DNA of 64,000 nt, taken from NCBI RefSeq assembly GCF_034424805.1, contig NZ_JAXOUF010000001.1, positions 310,001 through 374,000 of the forward strand, given 5' to 3'. Below are positions 17,832 through 27,331 of this stretch, one piece after another. Within the stretch, counting starts at the first letter, position 1. Each line of letters starts with the position of its first letter. Both the position numbers and the translations under genes were made by a program. The notes under the pieces were generated by a model. It was given only the letters and a program-made list of their open reading frames with translations, made no database searches and was not told the DNA's origin. The stretch is from Labrys sedimenti. GTDB lineage: Bacteria; Pseudomonadota; Alphaproteobacteria; Rhizobiales; Labraceae.

Positions 17832-19559
17832 ATGACCGATGCGGTCGTCCAGATTTCCGGTGTCAGCAAGCATTTCGGCGAGGCGATCCAGGCTCTCGAC
17901 GGCATCGAGGCCTCGATCCGGCCGGGTGAGATCACCGGGCTGGTCGGCCCCGACGGCGCGGGCAAGACCACGCTGATCCGCCTGATGACCGGCCTGATGT
18001 TACCCGATGAAGGCAGCCTGACGGTGCTCGGCTTCGACACCGCCCGCGACGCGGCTTCGATCCAGGCGGCGATCGGCTACATGCCCCAGCGCTTCGGCCT
18101 CTACGAGGATCTGTCGGTTCAGGAAAACCTCGATCTCTACGCCGATCTGCGCGGGCTGCCGAAAAGCGAACGCGCCGCCATCTTCGACGAACTCCTCACC
18201 TTCACCGATCTGGCCGCCTTCACCACCCGCCTGGCGGGGCGGCTATCCGGCGGCATGAAGCAGAAGCTGGGCCTGGCCTGTGCGCTTCTCAAGAAGCCGC
18301 GCCTGCTGCTGCTGGACGAGCCGGGCGTCGGCGTCGATCCGATCTCGCGACGCGATCTGTGGAAGATGGTGGAGGACCTCACCCGCGAGGGCATCGGCGT
18401 GGTCTGGTCCACCGCCTATCTCGACGAGGCCCAGGCCTGCGACCGCGTCTTGTTGCTGAACCGGGGCAAGCTGCTGTTTGCTGGCGTGCCTTCCGAACTC
18501 ACCGGCAAGGTCGAAGGCCGGGTATTCCGGCTCGGCGATATCGAGGGCCGCCGCCGTCCGGCCCTGTCGCGGGCGCTTGCCGTGCCGGGGATCGTCGACG
18601 GTGTCATTCAGGGCCAGGCCATCCGGCTGGTGACCGGGGAGGGGGCAGGGCTTGCCGAGGAGGCGGCGCGCGCCGCGGGCGCCCGTGCAAAGCCCCAACC
18701 GATCCAGCCGCGCTTCGAGGATGCCTTCGTCGATCTGCTCGGCGGCGGCCCCGGCGGGCGCTCGCGGCTGGCCGAGGCGACGCAAGCACTTCCTATCGAG
18801 GAGGGCAGGCCCGTGATCGAGGCGCGCGGCCTGACCAAGCATTTCGGCGATTTCGCCGCGGCGCAGGATATTTCCTTCGAGATCCCGCGCGGGCAGATCT
18901 TCGGGCTCTTGGGGCCGAACGGCGCCGGCAAGTCCACCACCTTCAAGATGCTGTGCGGCTTGCTCAAGCCCACGGGCGGCGAGGGGCGGGTCGCCGGATT
19001 CGACCTCAGGCGCGATTCGGCAGGGGCGCGCAACCGCCTGGGCTACATGGCCCAGAAATTCTCGCTCTATGGCGATCTCAGCGTGGCGCAGAACCTCGCC
19101 TTCTTTGCCGGCGTCTACGGCCTGACCGGCGCGCGCAAGCGCCAGCGCATCGAGCTGATGACCGAGATCTTCGATTTCGGCCCGCGAAGGGGCCTGTCCG
19201 CCAAGGATCTGCCGCTCGGCCTCAAGCAGCGCCTGGCGCTGGCCTGCGCCGTCATGCATGAACCCGAAGCGCTCTTTCTTGACGAACCGACCTCGGGGGT
19301 CGATCCGATCACGCGGCGCGAATTCTGGACCCATATCAACGCGCTGGTCGAAAAGGGCGTGACCGTGCTGGTCACCACCCATTTCATGGACGAGGCCGAA
19401 TATTGCGACCGCATCTCGCTTATCTATCGCGGGCGCTCCATCGCGCTGGGCTCGCCTGACGAACTCAAGGCGCGGGTGGCCGATGCCGCCAATCCCGATC
19501 CGACCATGGAAGATGCCTTCGTCGCGCTGGTTCAGGGTTCGGAGGCCAAGGCGGCATGA
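17832..19559 (+). CDS. ABC transporter with two fused ATPase domains (YbhF-like)
   Basis: 575 residues carrying two complete nucleotide-binding domains. Domain 1 has Walker A GPDGAGKT (39-46), signature RLSGGMKQKL and Walker B LLLLDEPGVGVDP. Domain 2 has Walker A GPNGAGKS (about 361-368), LGLKQRLALACA and LFLDEPTSGVDP. The signature of domain 2 lacks the usual SGG, a feature of the YbhF family's second half. A ~60-residue linker joins them. It energises the two ABC-2 permeases that follow. Twelve bases separate it from the adaptor gene. Confidence 0.92.
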   Translation: MTDAVVQISGVSKHFGEAIQALDGIEASIRPGEITGLVGPDGAGKTTLIRLMTGLMLPDEGSLTVLGFDTARDAASIQAAIGYMPQRFGLYEDLSVQENLDLYADLRGLPKSERAAIFDELLTFTDLAAFTTRLAGRLSGGMKQKLGLACALLKKPRLLLLDEPGVGVDPISRRDLWKMVEDLTREGIGVVWSTAYLDEAQACDRVLLLNRGKLLFAGVPSELTGKVEGRVFRLGDIEGRRRPALSRALAVPGIVDGVIQGQAIRLVTGEGAGLAEEAARAAGARAKPQPIQPRFEDAFVDLLGGGPGGRSRLAEATQALPIEEGRPVIEARGLTKHFGDFAAAQDISFEIPRGQIFGLLGPNGAGKSTTFKMLCGLLKPTGGEGRVAGFDLRRDSAGARNRLGYMAQKFSLYGDLSVAQNLAFFAGVYGLTGARKRQRIELMTEIFDFGPRRGLSAKDLPLGLKQRLALACAVMHEPEALFLDEPTSGVDPITRREFWTHINALVEKGVTVLVTTHFMDEAEYCDRISLIYRGRSIALGSPDELKARVADAANPDPTMEDAFVALVQGSEAKAA

Positions 19560-20740
19560 GCGACCACGAACCGGTATCCGCCGTTGCCAGGCAAACCGCG
19601 TCGCCGCCCGTCGCAGCGGACCGCTTCGCCAGGCTGCGGCGCTTTTCAGCCCTGGTCCGCAAGGAAAGCTATCAGATCGTCCGCGATCCCAGCTCCATCC
19701 TGATCGCCTTCGTGCTGCCGCTGATCCTGCTTTTCATCTTCGGCTATGGCGTGTCGCTCGACGCCACCCGTACTCGAGTGGGACTGGTCGTCGAGGATCC
19801 TTCGCCGTTCACCCGCGACATTGCCGCGAGTTTCCAGGCCTCCGGCTATTTCGAGGTCGAGCAGGGGCATGACCGGCGCGACTTCGAGGAAGCGCTGATC
19901 CTCGGTCGGATCAAGGGCATCGTTGTCATCCCCTCGACCTTTGCCGCTGATTTCGCCTCCGCCGCCGGGCCGGCGATCCAGGTCCTGGTCGATGGCTCGG
20001 ACCCGAACAATGCGAATTTCGTGCAGAATTATGCCCGCGGGGTCGTCGCCAGCTGGGCGGCGATCCGGGGTGGCGAGCGCGGTCTCGGCCAGCCGGCGAT
20101 CGCGGTGGAGCAACGCTTCTGGTTCAACCCGGAGCTGACCAGCCGCTACTTCCTGGTTCCGGGCTCCATCGCCATCGTCATGGCGCTGATCGGCACGCTG
20201 CTGACCTCGCTGGTGGTGGCCCGCGAATGGGAACGCGGCACCATGGAGGCGATGATGGCGACGCCGGTCAGCGCCGCCGAATTGCTGGCCGGCAAGCTCA
20301 TACCCTATTTCCTGCTCGGCCTGGCTTCGATGACCCTGTGCGTGCTGGTGGCGGTCCTGCTTTTCGGCGTGCCGTTCCGGGGCTCTGTGCTGGCGCTCTA
20401 TGCCCTGTCGGCGAGCTTCCTGATCCCGGCGCTGGGACAGGGGCTCCTGATTTCGGCCGCCACCAAGAACCAGTTCCTGGCCTCGCAGCTTGCCCTGATT
20501 TCGGCCTTCCTGCCCGCCTTCCTGCTCTCCGGCTTCCTGTTCGAGATCAATTCGATGCCCCAGGTGATCCAGTGGCTCACCTTGATCCTGCCCGTGCGCT
20601 ATTTGATCCCCAGCCTGCAGTCGGTGTTCCTGGCCGGCGACATCTGGCCGATGTTCCTCCAGGCCATCGCGGTGATGCTGTTCATCGGCTTCGTCTTCTT
20701 CCTAGCGGCGGCCCGCAGCACCCGCAAGAGGATCGGCTGA
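19556..20740 (+). CDS. ABC-2 type permease (YbhS-like)
   Basis: 394 residues. One TM near residues 50-70 (ILIAFVLPLILLFIFGYGV), a large extracytoplasmic domain (about 75-185), then five C-terminal TMs, with VAREWERGTMEAMMATPVS between TMs 2 and 3, the conserved ABC-2 coupling helix. With the next gene it forms a heterodimeric export channel. E. coli YbhFSR exports cationic drugs and sodium/lithium ions; the substrate here is not known. Start overlaps the ATPase stop by 4 bp. Confidence 0.9.
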   Translation: MSDHEPVSAVARQTASPPVAADRFARLRRFSALVRKESYQIVRDPSSILIAFVLPLILLFIFGYGVSLDATRTRVGLVVEDPSPFTRDIAASFQASGYFEVEQGHDRRDFEEALILGRIKGIVVIPSTFAADFASAAGPAIQVLVDGSDPNNANFVQNYARGVVASWAAIRGGERGLGQPAIAVEQRFWFNPELTSRYFLVPGSIAIVMALIGTLLTSLVVAREWERGTMEAMMATPVSAAELLAGKLIPYFLLGLASMTLCVLVAVLLFGVPFRGSVLALYALSASFLIPALGQGLLISAATKNQFLASQLALISAFLPAFLLSGFLFEINSMPQVIQWLTLILPVRYLIPSLQSVFLAGDIWPMFLQAIAVMLFIGFVFFLAAARSTRKRIG

Positions 20741-20741
20741 G

Positions 20742-21854
20742 ATGGGACTGGTGCGCCTCAGGGCCCTGATCATCAAGGAACTGTTTGGCATCCTGCGCGA
20801 TCCCAAGAGTCGCATCATCCTGGTGGTGCCACCCATCCTCCAGCTCCTGGTGTTTTCCTTCGCCGCCACGCTGGAGGTGAAGAATGTCGACATTCTCGTG
20901 CTCAACCGCGACAACGGCGCCTGGAGCCAGGAGCTGATCCGGCGCGTCGAGGGCTCGCCCACCTTCCGCTCCGTCCGACGTACGCAGGACCCGGCCGAAC
21001 TGCGCACCGCCATCGACGGGCAGGAGGTGATTGCCGCCATCGAGATCGGCCCGACCTTCTCGCGCGACATCGAGGCGCGCCGGCCGGCCGATCTTGGGCT
21101 CGTGCTCGACGGCCGCAAGTCCAATGCCTCCCAGATCGTGGCGGGCTATCTCAACCAGATCGCCGCCGGCCTCGCTGCCGATACCGCCCTTGGCAAGGCA
21201 GCCGGCGGGCGGGCCATCGACGTGGTCGCGCGCAACTGGTTCAATTCGAACCTGATCTTCCAATGGTTCATGGTGCCGAACCTGGTGGCCGCTATCGCGC
21301 TGCTGATCGGGCTGATCGTCACGGCCTTGTCGATCGCGCGCGAGCGGGAGCTCGGCACCTTCGACCAGCTCATGGTCTCGCCCCTGCGCACGCATGAAAT
21401 CCTGTTGGGCAAGGTGCTGCCGCCCATGCTGATCGGCACCTTCCATCTTACCGTTTATATCGTGGCTGCCGTGCTGATCTTCGGGGTGCCGCTACGGGGC
21501 TCGCTGCTGCTGCTCTATGGCAGCGCCGTCTTCTATCTCCTGGCGGTGGCGGGCATCGGCCTGTTCATCTCGGCCCTGTCGACCACCCAGCAGCAGGCCA
21601 TTCTCGGGGCGTTTCTCTTCCTGGTGCCGGCCATGCTGCTCTCCGGCTTCGCCACGCCGATCGAGAACATGCCGGCCTGGCTGCAGCCGGTGACGGTGAT
21701 CAACCCGCTGCGCTATTTCCTGGTGATCGTGAAGGGCGTGTTCCTGCGCGACCTGCCTTTTAACGCCGTGCTTGCCAATACCTGGCCAATGGCGGTCATC
21801 GCGGCCGTTTCGCTGGGCGCAGCGAGCTGGCTGTTCCGTCGCCGGCTGGAGTGA
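20742..21854 (+). CDS. ABC-2 type permease (YbhR-like)
   Basis: 370 residues with the same plan as its neighbour: TM1 near 22-42, a periplasmic domain, then five TMs with the coupling segment SIARERELGTFDQLMVSPL. It starts one base after the preceding stop and is the last gene of the exporter operon. Confidence 0.9.
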   Translation: MGLVRLRALIIKELFGILRDPKSRIILVVPPILQLLVFSFAATLEVKNVDILVLNRDNGAWSQELIRRVEGSPTFRSVRRTQDPAELRTAIDGQEVIAAIEIGPTFSRDIEARRPADLGLVLDGRKSNASQIVAGYLNQIAAGLAADTALGKAAGGRAIDVVARNWFNSNLIFQWFMVPNLVAAIALLIGLIVTALSIARERELGTFDQLMVSPLRTHEILLGKVLPPMLIGTFHLTVYIVAAVLIFGVPLRGSLLLLYGSAVFYLLAVAGIGLFISALSTTQQQAILGAFLFLVPAMLLSGFATPIENMPAWLQPVTVINPLRYFLVIVKGVFLRDLPFNAVLANTWPMAVIAAVSLGAASWLFRRRLE

Positions 21855-21862
21855 GGCTTTAA

Positions 21863-21939
21863 GGAGCGCGGATATCCTGTGCGCCCTTTTCCTCTCATCC
21901 GCCTGGGGTCTTCAAGAGCGGACAGGATGTCCGCGCTCC
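21863..21939. repeat. Inverted repeat / REP-like element
   Basis: An 18-bp arm at 21863-21880 (GGAGCGCGGATATCCTGT) pairs with 21922-21939 with one mismatch, loop 41 nt. The right arm is itself almost palindromic (GAGCGGACAggaTGTCCGC). A related GAGCGGATG/CATCCGCTC palindrome lies at 29317-29337, suggesting a dispersed repeat family. Confidence 0.6.
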
Positions 21940-22007
21940 AAGATCTTGCCAATCACTCCCATCCGAGCCACAGCTTCTTCTCCGCTGCCGCCAGGATCCC
22001 CCAGCCC

Positions 22008-23189
22008 ATGAAGATCACCGCCATCCGCGCCACGCCGATCAACCTGCCAATCGAGGCGCCATACTGGTGGTCGTTCGGCTGGCTGCCGGGCTCCTCGCGC
22101 TGCGTGGTCGAGGTGGAGACGGACGAGGGCATCACCGGGCTGGGGGAGGCGGCATCATGGCACGCCTGCGCCATCGTCGACCGCCTGGCGCTTGGCCTGA
22201 TCGGGCGCGATGCCCATGACATCGCCGGCGCCGAGCTCGTCTGTCTGCCGAGCTGGCGCGGTGTGACCTCCAATGTCGACTTTGCCACTATCCGGGCCTT
22301 CGCCGCCATCGAGACGGCGCTGTGGGACATCAAGGGCAAGGCGACGGGACGCCCGCTCTACGATCTGCTCGGTGGGGCCGTGCGCAAGAAGATCGCCTTC
22401 GCCGATTATTTCGGCTTTCGCCAGGCCAGGAAAGGCAAGGGCGGGGAACTCACCCCGGAAGCCGTGGCGGAATATTGCGTCGGCCTGAAGGAACGGTTCG
22501 GCACCACCATCTTCGAGGGCAAGCTCTGCACCAGGGATCCCGAGCCGAGCATCGAGGCGCTCAGGCTGATGCGCCGGCAATTGGGGCCCGATGCGATCAT
22601 CCGCATCGATTCCAACATGGCCTATTCGGTGACCGAGGCCAAGCGCATTGCGAGCCGTATCGAGGAGCTCGACATCCGCAACTGGGAAGAGCCCTGCGCC
22701 ACTTTCGAGGAGATGGCGGCGCTGCGCCGGCATACCGCCATTCCGTTCTCCGGGCACAATGTCGATATCCAGAAGGCTGTGGCGCTCGGCGTGCCCGATG
22801 CCATCGTCACCGACGTCAACGTGCATGGCGGCATCGGCCGCACGGTGCGCTTCATCGGCGCCTGCGAGGCGATGGGCATCGATTTCTGGTGTTACAGCGC
22901 CAATACCGGCATCGGCAGCGCCGTCTATCTGCATCTCAGCGCCGCCTTCTCGCATCTGCGCGAGCCCAGCCAATCGCTGTTCCGCATGCAGCCCTACGAC
23001 GTGGTGGAAGAGGGCGTCTTCGCACCGATCGACAATCTCGTCGCCGTGCCGGAGGGGCCTGGACTGGGTGTCACCCTGTCGAAAGACAAGCTCGCCTTCT
23101 GCCACAAGCTGTTCCTGGAGGAGGGCCCCTACAGCCAGCATCATGACCCGGAGGAGCCGGGCCGCTACAAGAGATTGCCCTTGCGCTGA
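22008..23189 (+). CDS. Mandelate racemase / glucarate dehydratase-like enolase-superfamily protein
   Basis: 393 residues from the ATG at 22008. An N-terminal capping domain (1-125) precedes a TIM-barrel with apparent metal ligands Asp201 (RIDSN), Glu227/228 (WEEPC) and Asn251 (SGHN). Enolase-superfamily enzymes abstract a proton alpha to a carboxylate. The usual K-x-K base motif appears as E-G-K (Lys172). The region that carries the general-base His in glucarate dehydratase reads WCYSANTGIGS, with no His. The substrate, probably a sugar acid, cannot be named. It is monocistronic, convergent with the aminopeptidase gene. Confidence 0.85.
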   Translation: MKITAIRATPINLPIEAPYWWSFGWLPGSSRCVVEVETDEGITGLGEAASWHACAIVDRLALGLIGRDAHDIAGAELVCLPSWRGVTSNVDFATIRAFAAIETALWDIKGKATGRPLYDLLGGAVRKKIAFADYFGFRQARKGKGGELTPEAVAEYCVGLKERFGTTIFEGKLCTRDPEPSIEALRLMRRQLGPDAIIRIDSNMAYSVTEAKRIASRIEELDIRNWEEPCATFEEMAALRRHTAIPFSGHNVDIQKAVALGVPDAIVTDVNVHGGIGRTVRFIGACEAMGIDFWCYSANTGIGSAVYLHLSAAFSHLREPSQSLFRMQPYDVVEEGVFAPIDNLVAVPEGPGLGVTLSKDKLAFCHKLFLEEGPYSQHHDPEEPGRYKRLPLR

Positions 23190-23201
23190 GAGCGCAAGCC
23201 C

Positions 23202-24332
23202 TCAGGCCAGCCGGCCATAGCGCCGCATCAACTCCATCAAGGGCGCGTGCGGCAGGGCCTTGATCAGGAAACGATCATGCGGCGTGCCGCCGGCATCCTC
23301 GGCGGCGAGCATGGCGTTGACCACGGCCTCCTCGACGCTGTCGACCACGGCGAGATAGGCTGGATCGAGCCGTTCGTCGTTGAGGATCTCGATGCCGAAA
23401 CGCGGCGGGGCACGGTGCAGCATCGGCCTGGCATTGGCGGTGGAGAAGGCCAGGAAGATGTCGCCGGAATTGTTGCCGCCGGGCGTGCCGTTGCGGCCGA
23501 TGCCGATGGCGGCACGGCGCGCCAGGCGCTGCAGCTGGTGGGGGGCAAGCGGCAGGTCGGTAGCGATGACGACGATGATCGAGCCGCGCTCCTGCATCTG
23601 GCTCTGCGGGGTACCGTCCCTGAGATGCTCACCCACCGGCACGCCGCGGATGGTCAGCCAGTCGCGCTGGCCATGGTTGGCCTGCACCAGCGTACCGACG
23701 GTGTAGGATGCACCGTCGAGCTCGACGATGCGTGAGGCCGTGCCAGTGCCGCCCTTGAAGCCATAGGTGATCATGCCGGTGCCGCCGCCGCAATTGCCCT
23801 CGCGCACGGGGCCGCCGGTGGCGGTATCGAGGGCAGCGCGCACATCGGCTTCCGAGAGGGCCAGGGCGTTGATGTCGTTGAGCACGCCGTCATAGGTCTC
23901 GGCGATGACGGGCATGATCCAGAGGAAGTCATCGCTGTCATAGGTCGAGGCATAGCGCTCCAGCATCCATTTCACCGTGGCGTGGTGCGCCATGCCGATG
24001 CCGTGGGTGTTGGTGATGACCACCGGCCCGATGAAGCTGCCGCCGTCCTCGATCCAGTGGGTGCCGGTCATCTCGCCATTGCCGTTGAAGCGGTGCACGC
24101 CGGCATAGACGGGCACCGGCGTGGGCGAGGCGGCATGCGGTAGAACGGCGGTGACGCCGGTGCGCAGCGGGCGCTTGCGGCCGGGGCGGGGTTCGTTCTC
24201 GAGAATGGTGGTGAAGCCGACGGCAATGCCTTCGACGTCGGTGATGGCATTGTGCGGCCCTGTCTTGCCTGAAAAAGGCAGGCCAAGGTTGCGGGCGCGG
24301 GGCTTGCGCCCGGGAGGATTGGCTTGTGTCAT
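23202..24332 (-). CDS. P1-family peptidase (DmpA/BapA-type aminopeptidase)
   Basis: 376 residues. Family P1 (Ntn-like fold) enzymes self-cleave before a Ser that becomes the nucleophile; here GNNSGDIFLAFS matches that site (Ser near residue 255). Other conserved stretches are AITDVEGIAVG, TNTHGIGMAHHATV and GNCGGGTGM. Relatives are DmpA (L-aminopeptidase/D-Ala-esterase) and beta-aminopeptidases. It begins 5 bp after the stop of the ABC permease gene, so it is co-transcribed with a polyamine-type importer, suggesting that the imported compound is an amide or peptide-like substrate. No signal peptide is apparent. Confidence 0.9.
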   Translation of the reverse strand: MTQANPPGRKPRARNLGLPFSGKTGPHNAITDVEGIAVGFTTILENEPRPGRKRPLRTGVTAVLPHAASPTPVPVYAGVHRFNGNGEMTGTHWIEDGGSFIGPVVITNTHGIGMAHHATVKWMLERYASTYDSDDFLWIMPVIAETYDGVLNDINALALSEADVRAALDTATGGPVREGNCGGGTGMITYGFKGGTGTASRIVELDGASYTVGTLVQANHGQRDWLTIRGVPVGEHLRDGTPQSQMQERGSIIVVIATDLPLAPHQLQRLARRAAIGIGRNGTPGGNNSGDIFLAFSTANARPMLHRAPPRFGIEILNDERLDPAYLAVVDSVEEAVVNAMLAAEDAGGTPHDRFLIKALPHAPLMELMRRYGRLA

Positions 24333-24337
24333 GCTGG

Positions 24338-25168
24338 TCAATTCTGGCGGGAGCGAAGGTAGAGGCCGAGCGAGGCGACCACGAAGGAGAAGGCGAGCAT
24401 CATCACGGCGATCGCGTTGATCTCCGGTTTGATGCCGCGGCGAAGCATGGAGAAGATGAACATCGGCAGGGTCGTCACATCCACGCCGGCGATGAAATAG
24501 GTGATGACGAGATCGTCCATCGAGATGATGAAGGCGAGCAGCGCTCCCCCGACGATGCCCGGCAGGAGCTGGGGAAACACCACCTTGCGGAAGGTCGTCC
24601 ATTCATTGGCCCCCAGATCGGCCGAGGCATGTTCGAGCGTGCGATCCATGCCGGCAAGGCGGGCCGAGACCACGATGAACACGTAGGAGATCAGGAAGGT
24701 GCACTGGCCGATGATGATCGTCTTCAAGCCGAGTTCGATGCCGGCGTTGACGAAGAAGATCAGCAAGGCGATGCCGAGCACGATGTCGGGCATCAGCATG
24801 GGCATGAACAGCGAGGCCCGGTAGAAACGGGCGCCGAAGAAGGCGTAGCGATGCAGGGCGACGGCGAGCGCCGTGCCGAAGATGGTGGCGATCGCCGTGG
24901 TCGCCCCGGCGATGACGAGGCTGTTCCGGACGGCGCGCAGCAACTGGTCGGTCGATTCGATATAGAGTGCGCTCTCGGAGATCGCCGTCTTGAAACCGAG
25001 GACCTGGGCGTACCATTCGGTGGTGAAGCCGCTCCAGGTCATCATGTTCACCGGATTGGCATTGAACGAATAGACCGCGATCACCGCGAGCGGCACATAG
25101 ATGAAGGCGAAGAACAGCGCGGTATAGGCGACGAGGCCGCCGCGGGCGAGGAAGCGGACGGCCTTCAT
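24338..25168 (-). CDS. ABC transporter permease, PotI/PotC type
   Basis: 276 residues with six membrane segments and the binding-protein-dependent permease EAA loop (HASADLGANEWTTFRKVVFP). It pairs with the PotH-like permease whose stop codon it overlaps (ATGA). The four-gene minus-strand transcript runs ATPase - PotH-like - PotI-like - P1 peptidase. Confidence 0.92.
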   Translation of the reverse strand: MKAVRFLARGGLVAYTALFFAFIYVPLAVIAVYSFNANPVNMMTWSGFTTEWYAQVLGFKTAISESALYIESTDQLLRAVRNSLVIAGATTAIATIFGTALAVALHRYAFFGARFYRASLFMPMLMPDIVLGIALLIFFVNAGIELGLKTIIIGQCTFLISYVFIVVSARLAGMDRTLEHASADLGANEWTTFRKVVFPQLLPGIVGGALLAFIISMDDLVITYFIAGVDVTTLPMFIFSMLRRGIKPEINAIAVMMLAFSFVVASLGLYLRSRQN

Positions 25169-26070
25169 GCCTTGCCTCCCTGAACCGCTGCGGCGCCGCG
25201 CCGGCTGGAGGCGAAGACATAGACCATCAGCAGCACGAGCATCACGCTCATCACCATCATGGCCAGCGCCGAGCCGAAGGGCCAGTTGCGGGCTGACAGG
25301 AACTGCTGCTCGATCAGATTGCCGAGCATCATCACCTTGGCGCCGCCGAGAATGGCCGGCACCACGAAATTGCCGAGCGCGGGGATGAAGACGATGACGG
25401 CGCCGCCAGCGATGCCGGGCGCGGTCAGGGGCAGGATGATGCGCAAGAAGGTACGGACCGGCCCGGCGCCGAGATCGAGCGAGGCGCGCACCAGCGTCCA
25501 GTCGAGCTTCTCGACGCTGGCATAGACCGGCATGAACATGAAGGGGATGTAGACATAGACCATGCCCAGGATGATGGCGCCGTCGGTGTAGATGAGATCG
25601 AGCGGCCGGGCGATCAGGCCGCTCGACAGCAGTGCCTCATTGACCAGGCCCGTCTGGCGCAGGATCAGTACCCAGACGAACAGGCGCACGATCAGGCTGG
25701 TGAAGAAGGGCAGGGTGATCAGGAAGAGGCAGAAATTCTTCCAGCGTGCCGGCAGGCCGGCGATGCAGAAGGCGGCCGGGTAGCACACCACCAGCGAGGT
25801 CAGCACCGTGAAGGCGGCGATCTTCAGGGAACGCAGGAAGATCGCGATGTAGATCGGGTCGAATTCCTCGAAGGCCGGATCGGCAAAGCCGAGGATGCGC
25901 CCGAAATTATGCGGATAGAACGTCCATTCCACCCCGCCATAGAGGCCCGGCGCCAGGAAGCTGGTGACCATCATGATGGCAAGCGGTACCAGGAAGAAGA
26001 GCGCGAGAAAGGCACTGACGGGGCCGAGGAGCAGGGAAAGTTCGATACGGCGGCGGCTGGCGATGGTCAT
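25165..26070 (-). CDS. ABC transporter permease, PotH/PotB type
   Basis: 301 residues, six TMs, EAA motif RASLDLGAGPVRTFLRIILP. It starts one base after the ATPase stop. Similarity is to spermidine/putrescine permeases, although this family also imports other small cations, opines and phosphonates. Confidence 0.92.
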   Translation of the reverse strand: MTIASRRRIELSLLLGPVSAFLALFFLVPLAIMMVTSFLAPGLYGGVEWTFYPHNFGRILGFADPAFEEFDPIYIAIFLRSLKIAAFTVLTSLVVCYPAAFCIAGLPARWKNFCLFLITLPFFTSLIVRLFVWVLILRQTGLVNEALLSSGLIARPLDLIYTDGAIILGMVYVYIPFMFMPVYASVEKLDWTLVRASLDLGAGPVRTFLRIILPLTAPGIAGGAVIVFIPALGNFVVPAILGGAKVMMLGNLIEQQFLSARNWPFGSALAMMVMSVMLVLLMVYVFASSRRGAAAVQGGKA

Positions 26071-26071
26071 C

Positions 26072-27163
26072 TCAGGCGCTCGCGCTCGGTTCGATGAGAT
26101 GGACGGCGCCGGGATCGTAGGAGATCCGCGCCCGGCGGCTTTGCTCGATGGCTCCGACGGCCTCGCGGCGCGTGGCGGGGACCTCGACCGTGATCGGCCG
26201 GCCCTGGCCCGTCTGCCCGAACAATTCGAAGGACGAGCCGACGAAGACGATCTGCCTGAGCTCGATGTCGAGGCCGGGCAGGCTCGTATCGCCCTCCGCC
26301 AGGAAGAACTGCTCGGGACGGATCAGCGCGGTGGCGCTGGCCGATCCTGCTGGGCGCGCCGAGCGATGGTGGATCGTGGTGCCGTCCGACGTCACCAGGT
26401 CCTGGCCCCGGACCTCACCCTCGAACAGGTTGCTGGCGCCCACGAATGTGGCCACGAAGGTGCTGGCGGGATGGTCATAGACGTTTCGCGGCGTGTCGAG
26501 CTGCTGGATGCGCCCGCCCGAAAGCACGGCCACCCGGTCCGACATGGTCAGGGCTTCCTGCTGGTCGTGGGTCACGAAGATGAAGGAGATGCCGAGCTCG
26601 TGCTGCAGCGTCTTGAGCTCGATCTGCATGGCCTGGCGCAGGTTCTTGTCGAGCGCCGACAAGGGTTCGTCCAGGAGGACGAGCTTGGGCCGGGCGATGA
26701 TGGCGCGGGCGAGGGCAACCCGCTGCTGCTGCCCGCCGGATAGCTGGCGCGGCCGCCGGCTTTCGGTGCCTTCCAGGCCGACCATGCGCAATGCGGCGGT
26801 GACGCGCTGCAGGCGCTCGGCCTTGCCGATGCCTGCGATTTCGAGGGCATAGCCGGTGTTCTCGCCCACCGTCATATGCGGGAAGAGGGCGTAGTTCTGG
26901 AACACGGTATTGACGGGGCGCCGATAGGGTGGGCGCTCGGTCATGTCCTCCCCGTCGATGAGAATCCGCCCCGAATCAAGCTCGACGAAACCGCTGATGG
27001 CATGGAGCAGCGTGGTCTTGCCACAACCGGAGGGCCCGAGCAGCGTCAGGAATTCGTTGCGGCGCACATCGAGATCGATCGCGTCCAGTGCCGTCACGCT
27101 ACGCCCTTCCGGGGTGGGAAAGGCCTTGGCCGCTCCCACCAGCCGGACGATCTGGTCCTGCAT
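26072..27163 (-). CDS. Polyamine-type ABC transporter ATP-binding protein (PotA/PotG-like)
   Basis: 363 residues. Walker A GPSGCGKTT, Q-loop, signature RQLSGGQQQRVALARA, Walker B LVLLDEPLSALD and the H-loop FVTHDQQEA are all present. The C-terminal TOBE_2 domain (about 280-355) is typical of PotA/CysA-like subunits. It is the first gene of the minus-strand transcript, divergent from the gene for its binding protein. Confidence 0.94.
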   Translation of the reverse strand: MQDQIVRLVGAAKAFPTPEGRSVTALDAIDLDVRRNEFLTLLGPSGCGKTTLLHAISGFVELDSGRILIDGEDMTERPPYRRPVNTVFQNYALFPHMTVGENTGYALEIAGIGKAERLQRVTAALRMVGLEGTESRRPRQLSGGQQQRVALARAIIARPKLVLLDEPLSALDKNLRQAMQIELKTLQHELGISFIFVTHDQQEALTMSDRVAVLSGGRIQQLDTPRNVYDHPASTFVATFVGASNLFEGEVRGQDLVTSDGTTIHHRSARPAGSASATALIRPEQFFLAEGDTSLPGLDIELRQIVFVGSSFELFGQTGQGRPITVEVPATRREAVGAIEQSRRARISYDPGAVHLIEPSASA

Positions 27164-27180
27164 CTGTCTTCCCTCGGAAT

Positions 27181-27208
27181 GTTATAAAAATAACTCTTGT
27201 TATGTTAA
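27181..27208. promoter_or_regulatory. Operator-like repeats in the divergent pot-type promoter
   Basis: In the 168-bp divergent gap, GTTAT (27181-27185), ATAAC (27190-27194) and GTTAT (27199-27203) follow each other with 4-nt AT-rich spacers, giving two overlapping inverted repeats. The local RpiR-family regulator is the obvious candidate binder. The segment is distinctly AT-rich and should also hold promoter elements. Confidence 0.45.
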
Positions 27209-27331
27209 GATATTTGGATACCATTTATGGGGCGAAGTCAACGGCCGGCAGAAGCCGTGGCCCGCAAAGCGCGAAGGAAAATCGGACCCTGGAGGTCCGT
27301 GCCCGGCGCAAGCCACCAGAGGAGAATTTCG

